In this document: positions 15,769 through 19,710 of the stretch, piece after piece | Layout: the number at the start of each line of letters is the position of its first letter | Position numbering within the stretch: the first letter of the stretch is position 1 | Origin: an uncultured Lachnospiraceae bacterium | GTDB lineage: Bacteria; Bacillota; Clostridia; Lachnospirales; Lachnospiraceae | NCBI GenBank assembly: GCA_944376975.1 | Contig: CALWEE010000007.1 | Coordinates: forward strand, 1 to 19,710 | Direction of reading: 5' to 3' | DNA: 19,710 nucleotides | Made by a program: the position numbers and the translations under genes | Notes under the pieces: generated by a model | What the model saw: the letters and a program-made list of their open reading frames with translations, nothing else | Told to the model about the DNA's origin: nothing | Database searches by the model: none

Positions 15769-16039
15769 GACCCGTCGCCTCCTTGATTGCGCTGCGCATC
15801 ATGGCTGCGACTTCATCGACAGAATAACCTTTGCTTCCGTGCATCCTGTCCTCCTCAACCGCAAGCAGTTCCTCACGGAGTTTCAGCATCTTCTCCCTAC
15901 GGTTATAGGTTTCAATATCCATAACGACTAAATCTCCCTCGCCATTCTTGGTAAGGAAAACCGGCTCTGCTGTCTTTCTGCACAATTCGGCAATCTCATT
16001 GTAATTCTGACGGATCGCCGCGGATGGACGAATATTCAT
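15752..16039 (-). CDS. PHD/YefM-type antitoxin
   Basis: The 95-residue antitoxin starts MNIRPSAAIRQNYNEIAELC. The N-terminal PHD/YefM DNA-binding domain includes EPVFLTKNGEGDLVVMDIETYNR, the family signature; the Glu/Lys-rich C-terminal part should wrap the toxin. It should repress its own promoter, strengthened by toxin binding. GGGAGG lies 7 bases before the ATG; the in-frame start at 16060 lacks this site. A promoter and an inverted repeat lie just upstream. Confidence 0.88.
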   Translation of the reverse strand: MNIRPSAAIRQNYNEIAELCRKTAEPVFLTKNGEGDLVVMDIETYNRREKMLKLREELLAVEEDRMHGSKGYSVDEVAAMMRSAIKEATGRGKSE

Positions 16040-16063
16040 AGCCACACCTCCCGCTCGCATTTG

Positions 16064-16082
16064 ATAGTATTATTCTAACTAT
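16064..16082. promoter_or_regulatory. Candidate operator of the toxin-antitoxin operon
   Basis: ATAGT (16064-16068) and ACTAT (16078-16082) form an inverted repeat just downstream of the -10 (16083-16088), a common place for PHD-type autorepression. Confidence 0.45.
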
Positions 16083-16111
16083 ATTATATTTATTTTATGC
16101 TACCGAGTCAA
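16083..16111 (-). promoter_or_regulatory. Promoter of the toxin-antitoxin operon
   Basis: On the minus strand TTGACT (16111-16106) and perfect TATAAT (16088-16083) are separated by 17 bases, about 44 bases before the antitoxin start. Confidence 0.75.
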
Positions 16112-16239
16112 GGCAATACCGATACTATTCATCTGCGTGATCCACTTTGTCGGCGTCATGGCAAAATGATCCAAACCTTCGATTTATGACATCCATGGTC
16201 TGCTGTTTATCTGTCAGTGCATTTTTTGCCGAAAATGGT

Positions 16240-16267
16240 AAGTTTATGCTTTTGATAGCATAAACTT
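16240..16267. repeat. Perfect 11-bp inverted repeat upstream of the ATPase gene
   Basis: AAGTTTATGCT (16240-16250) and its exact reverse complement AGCATAAACTT (16257-16267) flank TTTGAT. The right arm touches the -35 of the ATPase promoter, and no T-run follows, so an operator is more likely than a terminator. TTTATGCTA occurs again at 16282-16290 and 16094-16102. Confidence 0.7.
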
Positions 16268-16294
16268 GATTTTTTCGAAGATTTATGCTATGGT
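16266..16294 (+). promoter_or_regulatory. Candidate promoter of the AAA/DUF4143 gene
   Basis: TTGATT (16266-16271) and TATGGT (16289-16294) are 17 bases apart and about 24 bases before the start codon. The inverted repeat covers the upstream side. Confidence 0.5.
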
Positions 16295-16317
16295 AAAAGT
16301 GACAGGAGGAACGCGCT

Positions 16318-17637
16318 ATGATAGGATCACACGAACTCAAGAACCGGGATCGATATTTGAAAAAGCTGATCGGTTTCCAGGACACAGAACCGGTAAAGGT
16401 TATCACCGGCATCCGCCGCTGCGGCAAATCCAGCCTGCTGAAGCTGATGATCCGGCACCTACGGGAAACCGGCATCCAGCAAAACCAGATCGTGGAGATG
16501 AACTTTGAATCCCACGATTTTCGGAACATGACCTCAGATGAAGTATACCACTATGTAAAGGAGAGAGTCGTTCCCGGCAAGCGGATGTACCTCTTTTTTG
16601 ATGAGTTACAGCGGATCAACGCCTGGGAAGACGCGGTCAATTCCTTCCGGGTTGATCTGGACTGCGACATCTACATTACCGGCTCCAACGCCTACCTGCT
16701 GTCCTCCGAGTATTCCACCTATCTCTCCGGACGATGCGTGGAGATCAAAATGTTGCCGCTCTCTTTCCGGGAGTTCCTGGATTTCCACAACTTTGAAGCG
16801 CGGGAAACCAACAATGTCCTGGGCAAAACTCGCCGGCAAGTGTTTGATAAAAACGGCGAACGCTATGACCTGCGGGAGGTGTTTGACGCCTATATGCGTT
16901 TTGGCGGGATGCCTGGGATCGCGGACATCGGACTGGATCAGGAAAAAGCATTGTCCCTTCTGGAAGGCATTTACTCTACTGTGGTGGTGCGAGATATCCT
17001 GGAGCGGGAAAAACGGCGCGGTCAGCGCAAGATCACCGACTCCGCGCTTCTGCGCAAAATCGTCCTGTTCCTTGCGGACAACATCGGCAGCAGCGTCTCC
17101 GTCTCTTCCATTGGCAACACGTTGATGAACGAGGGGCTGTTGAAAGACGGCAAGCGCAAAGGAACGCCCAGCGCTCACACGGTGCAGGCCTATATCGGCG
17201 CGTTGCTGGAAAGCTACTTCTTTTATGAGATCAAGCGATTTGATATCAAGGGCAAGGAGTATCTGCGCACCTTGGGGAAGTACTATATCGTGGACATTGG
17301 ACTTAGAAACTTCTTGCTGGGCTTCCGCAACCGGGACAGCGGACACGCCATTGAGAATGTGGTCTACTTTGAACTGCTCCGCCGGGGCTATGACGTGGCC
17401 ATCGGAAAGATCGACGATCAGGAGGTGGACTTCATCGCCACCACCGTCGATGACAAGCTCTATATCCAGGTGACGCAATCCATGCAGAGCGAAGATGTCC
17501 GCAAACGGGAGCTTGCCCCGCTGCAAAAGATCCGGGACAATTACGAAAAGATCGTGCTGTCCCTTGAACCAGGGCTGGACGCCTCCTATGACGGTATCAA
17601 GTCCCTGAACCTTGTGGACTGGCTGCTGGACGGCTGA
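16318..17637 (+). CDS. AAA family ATPase with DUF4143 domain
   Basis: The 439-residue protein is of the AAA_14/DUF4143 family, common in anaerobes and archaea and of unsettled function. The N-terminal ATPase shows Walker A GIRRCGKSSLL (about 31-41), Walker B MYLFFDELQ and sensor-like DIYITGSNAYLLSS. The middle holds the LSGRCVEIKMLPLSFREFL signature. The C-terminal part (ENVVYFELLRRGYDVAIGKIDDQEVDFIA) looks like a degenerate PD-(D/E)xK nuclease fold with E-V-D-F. AGGAGG lies 8 bases before the ATG. It is complete and single, with its own promoter and terminator. It lies divergently from the toxin-antitoxin operon; any shared role is speculation. Confidence 0.92.
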   Translation: MIGSHELKNRDRYLKKLIGFQDTEPVKVITGIRRCGKSSLLKLMIRHLRETGIQQNQIVEMNFESHDFRNMTSDEVYHYVKERVVPGKRMYLFFDELQRINAWEDAVNSFRVDLDCDIYITGSNAYLLSSEYSTYLSGRCVEIKMLPLSFREFLDFHNFEARETNNVLGKTRRQVFDKNGERYDLREVFDAYMRFGGMPGIADIGLDQEKALSLLEGIYSTVVVRDILEREKRRGQRKITDSALLRKIVLFLADNIGSSVSVSSIGNTLMNEGLLKDGKRKGTPSAHTVQAYIGALLESYFFYEIKRFDIKGKEYLRTLGKYYIVDIGLRNFLLGFRNRDSGHAIENVVYFELLRRGYDVAIGKIDDQEVDFIATTVDDKLYIQVTQSMQSEDVRKRELAPLQKIRDNYEKIVLSLEPGLDASYDGIKSLNLVDWLLDG

Positions 17638-17672
17638 TCGCCAGCAAAAACAATGATCAACTTTTTTGAAGG

Positions 17673-17698
17673 GCATCTATCGAAAGATAGGTGCTTTT
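17673..17698 (+). terminator. Terminator of the AAA/DUF4143 gene
   Basis: GCATCTATC (17673-17681), loop GAAA, GATAGGTGC (17686-17694) with one G-U pair, then TTTTCTTCT. Confidence 0.85.
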
Positions 17699-17742
17699 CT
17701 TCTGCCAAAAGCGTCTCCTTAGGTTCTTCTATGAGCGCGCTA

Positions 17743-17834
17743 GGTTTCTATATATCCGTCTCTGTAAAATACATTAGCAATTCGTCCCGTCAGGATTCCT
17801 TATATTCTATATTTTGACTTTCCGACATTGCCAT
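17743..17834 (-). pseudogene. Remnant of an AlbA_2-domain (Schlafen-like) ATP-binding protein
   Basis: Two pieces in different frames lie back to back. From ATG 17828, after AGGAG, the frame reads MSESQNIEYKES then TGA, where family members have Trp (ESWRDE). From 17787 a second frame reads GRIANVFYRDGYIET and hits TAG, where relatives continue with Trp (ETWGRG). The first matches the extreme N-terminus and the second the C-terminal half of AlbA_2-type regulators, so most of the gene is deleted and both Trp codons have become stops. The match is from memory of the family, not from a search. It fills most of the gene-free gap at 17638-17947. Confidence 0.5.
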
Positions 17835-17864
17835 CTCCTCTAATGCAAACTTCACACGATCCAC

Positions 17865-17969
17865 CTATACGTTATAACTAATTGACTCAGGAATCTTTCC
17901 CTCTTTCTGATATTGGAGAAAAATTTCAGATAGCAGAAGTCCTGCCATCACATCCGTTTGAAAATCATC
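17865..17969 (-). pseudogene. Unidentified C-terminal gene fragment fused to the RhuM remnant
   Basis: An open frame of 34 codons (DDFQTDVMAGLLLSEIF... ending SYNV, stop TAG) starts where the RhuM homology ends and overlaps the RhuM frame in another phase. It is amphipathic and looks like coding sequence, but I do not recognise it. It is probably the tail of a deleted gene. Confidence 0.3.
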
Positions 17970-18487
17970 CCCCGTTGTTCGCCAAGAACCTGTCGGTACA
18001 TAACCTTTTCAGACGAACGTATATCCCGTATGCGGTCTAACAGTTCTTTCCAGTAGTTACCGCCGCCCAGATTTTTCAGGCGCTCATCGTCCATTGTAAA
18101 GCCTTTTATCATGTATTCTTTTAAGCGCTCAGTAGCCCATCGACGGAAATTTGTAGCAATTTTTGATTTTACTCTATACCCAAGAGAAATGATCATATCA
18201 AGATTATAGTAGGGCAATTCTCTGGACACCTTACGATTTCCTTCTGTACGAATCTGTCGGAATTTCCGACAGGTTGAAGCTTCGTTAAGTTCATCTTCTG
18301 CGTAAATATGTTTTATGTGTTCTACAATATTCGTTCTTGATGTTTGAAATAAATCTGACATTTGCTGTTGCGACAACCATACTGTTTCATCTTGAAATTT
18401 AACGTCAATTTTCGTATGGCCATCATCCGTTTGATATATAATGATTTCGCTGTCAACACTTTTAGAAATATCTTTTTTATTCTCCAC
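17948..18487 (-). pseudogene. Truncated RhuM family protein
   Basis: The 179-residue frame carries the N-terminal half of RhuM, a family first named for a Salmonella pathogenicity-island gene and common next to mobile DNA. It reads EIIIYQTDDGHTKIDVKF, ETVWLSQQQMSDLFQTSRTNI (HTH-like), YYNLDMIISLGYRVKS, GGGNYWKELLDRIRDIRSSEKVMYRQVL. Relatives continue with DLYATSVDYDP and reach about 330-350 residues. Here the line switches to GEQRGMIFKRM and stops, so about half is missing. The start is GTG at 18487 with GGAGGGG 6 bases upstream. The start region is intact, so a short product might still be made. Confidence 0.8.
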
Positions 18488-18543
18488 CTCTCACCCCTCC
18501 TATTACTGCAAACTGCCTAACCTTTTATTATTAGCTGTATTAT

Positions 18544-18719
18544 CTAATTGGAATATCGAAAGAAAAATATCTTACAACCGGGATATATATCCAAATACTT
18601 TCTACATACCCTTTTGTATGATCCCAACATTTTTTCATCACACGCAAAGTCCAGTAAATAATCCAACAAATGTGACAATTCATCTTCCGACACAGTTCTG
18701 CCGCACACATCTTCGACCA
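18544..18719 (-). pseudogene. Unidentified gene fragment, second half
   Basis: The frame reads LVEDVCGRTVSEDELSHLLDYL, DFACDEKMLGSYKRVCRKYLDIYPG and then decays to FFFRYSN. It is shifted relative to the piece upstream (HQEAYDV), so a small indel near 18720 splits one ancestral helix-rich protein. I recall similar hypothetical proteins in Clostridia with no known function. The end also looks frameshifted. Confidence 0.4.
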
Positions 18720-18928
18720 ACGTCATAGGCTTCCTGATGTAATTGGACTATCTTCTCTACATATTCCTGTACCATTGTGTATGTGATCTTCGGTTTTGGC
18801 TGGTATTTCTTTGCCCGTTCCGCAATCGCATCCAACGATATCTTATCATCGCCTTCTCCAAATTCTACCTTTACGTTGATATCGCTATCTGGGGATTTGT
18901 GGGACAAAAGCGCACACGCACTCCACAT
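18720..18928 (-). pseudogene. Tail fragment of an RlmCD/RumA-like 23S rRNA methyltransferase, fused to another fragment
   Basis: ALLSHKSPDSDINVKVEFGEG and the following ISLDAIAERAKKYQPKPKITYTMVQEYVE match the extension found at the C-terminus of RlmCD-type uracil methyltransferases carried on Clostridial mobile elements. Relatives continue with a YGFKVHTAYIAEVKR stretch, but here the line jumps to KIVQLHQEAYDV, another protein. The catalytic part is absent. Family match is from memory. Confidence 0.5.
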
Positions 18929-18986
18929 GCTCCGTTTCCGTATGGGCGAAGAAAAATGGTCGGTATCCTCTCTGACTAATTACAAA

Positions 18987-19667
18987 ATGGTGCGGTCAAT
19001 GGCATGGCTGTACCATAACACCAAGGATGCGGTCAGCGAGTTTTCCAAAAAGTATAACTGTGACCTTGCCCTTGCGGAAGAATATTTGAAAGTTGTCCGT
19101 GGCATCCGCAATCAACAGCCTTTCTATGTGACAGACGAGGACGGCGAGGAAACTGGCGAGGATGTTGCCCTTGATGATACTTGGAACTATACCGACATCC
19201 TCTGGAACGGCATACAGGCAGAAAAGGTGCAGCGAGCATTTGAGAAGCTGAATTACCGGGAGCAGACCTTACTTGAAAAACGGTTGGCGATTTGCATGAC
19301 CTGCGGGCGTGTCGGCTCATGGAAAGGCCGCCCCACCTTTGAAGAACTGGCTGTGATGTTTGAGGGCAGCACAGCCAGCGGTGCAGAGCGAGCCTACCGG
19401 AAAGCGGTGGACAAGCTGACAGAACTGCTGGTTGCCGAAGGTGCGCTCCATGCTGTCCGGCTGAAACAGAAATCCAAAACCAAGCGCAAAAAGAAAATCG
19501 CCGCCGCAATCTACGAATACCAAGCAGACTGCGACGGCGAATGGGGCGAGATTTCATTTGATTTTGAGAACGGCACAGCGGAAATCATCCGTCTTGCCGA
19601 TTGGGATACGATGAAAACAAATCGCTATGCAAACCGGGCATTACCGTATTCGGGCTGTCGTTTATGA
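18987..19667 (+). pseudogene. Truncated mobile-element sigma-70-like factor
   Basis: From ATG 18987 the frame reads MVRSMAWLYHNTKDAVSEFS and on through KLNYREQTLLEKRLAICMTC and RPTFEELAVMFEGSTASGAERAYRKAVDKLTELL. The last is a region-4-like helix-turn-helix. This is the sigma-like regulator typical of Tn1549/CTn-type elements. The N-terminus is missing: the open frame continues upstream only as non-homologous antisense of the RlmCD remnant. The C-terminus departs after MKTNRYAN into ALPYSGCRL, which belongs to a different gene read in the wrong frame. So both ends are cut; no strong ribosome site is seen. Confidence 0.7.
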
Positions 19668-19710
19668 CTCTGTTTTCCGCAACACTAATCGCAAAAGACC
19701 GGGAAAGCGC
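19634..19710 (+). pseudogene. ABC-2 type transporter permease fragment (runs off right edge)
   Basis: In the frame one base behind the sigma frame the DNA reads PGITVFGLSFMTLFSATLIA and KDRES. This matches the membrane segment followed by AKDRES typical of ABC-2 permeases, at an internal position of that family. The fragment begins exactly where sigma homology ends, so it is a fusion joint. An ATG at 19664 overlaps the sigma stop (ATGA) but lies inside the transmembrane segment. The remainder is outside the window. Confidence 0.5.

Noticed and set aside
16125..16265. Minus-strand frame ending DADKVDHADE near the toxin-antitoxin promoter, as a gene remnant
   Set aside because: It looks somewhat protein-like, but I recognise no family, it has no ribosome site, and it runs through the inverted repeat; support is too weak.
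17790..17792. TGA in the AlbA_2 remnant as recoded Trp or selenocysteine
   Set aside because: The frame after it fails at once, the C-terminal piece is in another frame, and other genes in the window use TGA as a normal stop.
1..19710. CRISPR array, tRNA or rRNA genes
   Set aside because: No regularly spaced direct repeats, cloverleaf pattern or rRNA-like sequence was seen on either strand.

Overview
The window looks like a chromosomal segment of an anaerobic, fairly GC-rich Firmicute of the Clostridia. This is inferred from strong AGGAGG-type ribosome binding sites, some TTG/GTG starts, a six-subunit Ech hydrogenase, a GH36 alpha-galactosidase, and debris of Tn1549-like integrative elements of the kind seen in gut Clostridia. 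Species cannot be named from the sequence alone.

Layout. (1) 1-577, minus: N-terminal part of a GH36 alpha-galactosidase that leaves the left edge. (2) 737-6003, minus: complete operon echA-echB-echC-echD-echE-echF for a group 4 membrane-bound [NiFe] hydrogenase related to complex I, ended by a hairpin at 690-718. (3) 6004-6217: divergent promoter region. (4) 6218-11834, plus: complete maturation operon hypA-hypB-hypF-hypC-hypD-hypE, ended by a terminator shared with the convergent next unit. (5) 11901-14652, minus: two-gene unit of a Zn-ribbon DNA methyltransferase and an upstream unrecognised protein, possibly its restriction partner. (6) 14763-16039: AT-richer stretch with a GNAT acetyltransferase, a possible 50-residue ORF, and a PHD/ParE toxin-antitoxin pair. 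(7) 16318-17637, plus: an AAA/DUF4143 ATPase behind a perfect 11-bp inverted repeat. (8) 17740-19710: a graveyard of fused gene pieces: AlbA_2-type remnant, unidentified tail, truncated RhuM, an unidentified fragment joined to an RlmCD-like tail, a truncated sigma factor, and an ABC-2 permease piece at the right edge.

How it works together. EchA-F would couple ferredoxin oxidation to proton reduction (or the reverse) and to ion transport. HypA/B deliver nickel, HypE/F make cyanide, and HypC/D assemble the Fe(CN)2CO unit. All six general maturation factors sit divergently from the structural genes. The large subunit EchE ends directly at its DPCxxCxxR metal site, and no maturation endopeptidase gene is in the window, so C-terminal processing appears unnecessary. 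The right third is accessory DNA: defence-like, selfish and decayed mobile genes.

No clearly new system is proven here. The best candidates for a second look are the methyltransferase/partner pair, the four-cluster EchF made by an internal duplication, and the multi-junction debris field.
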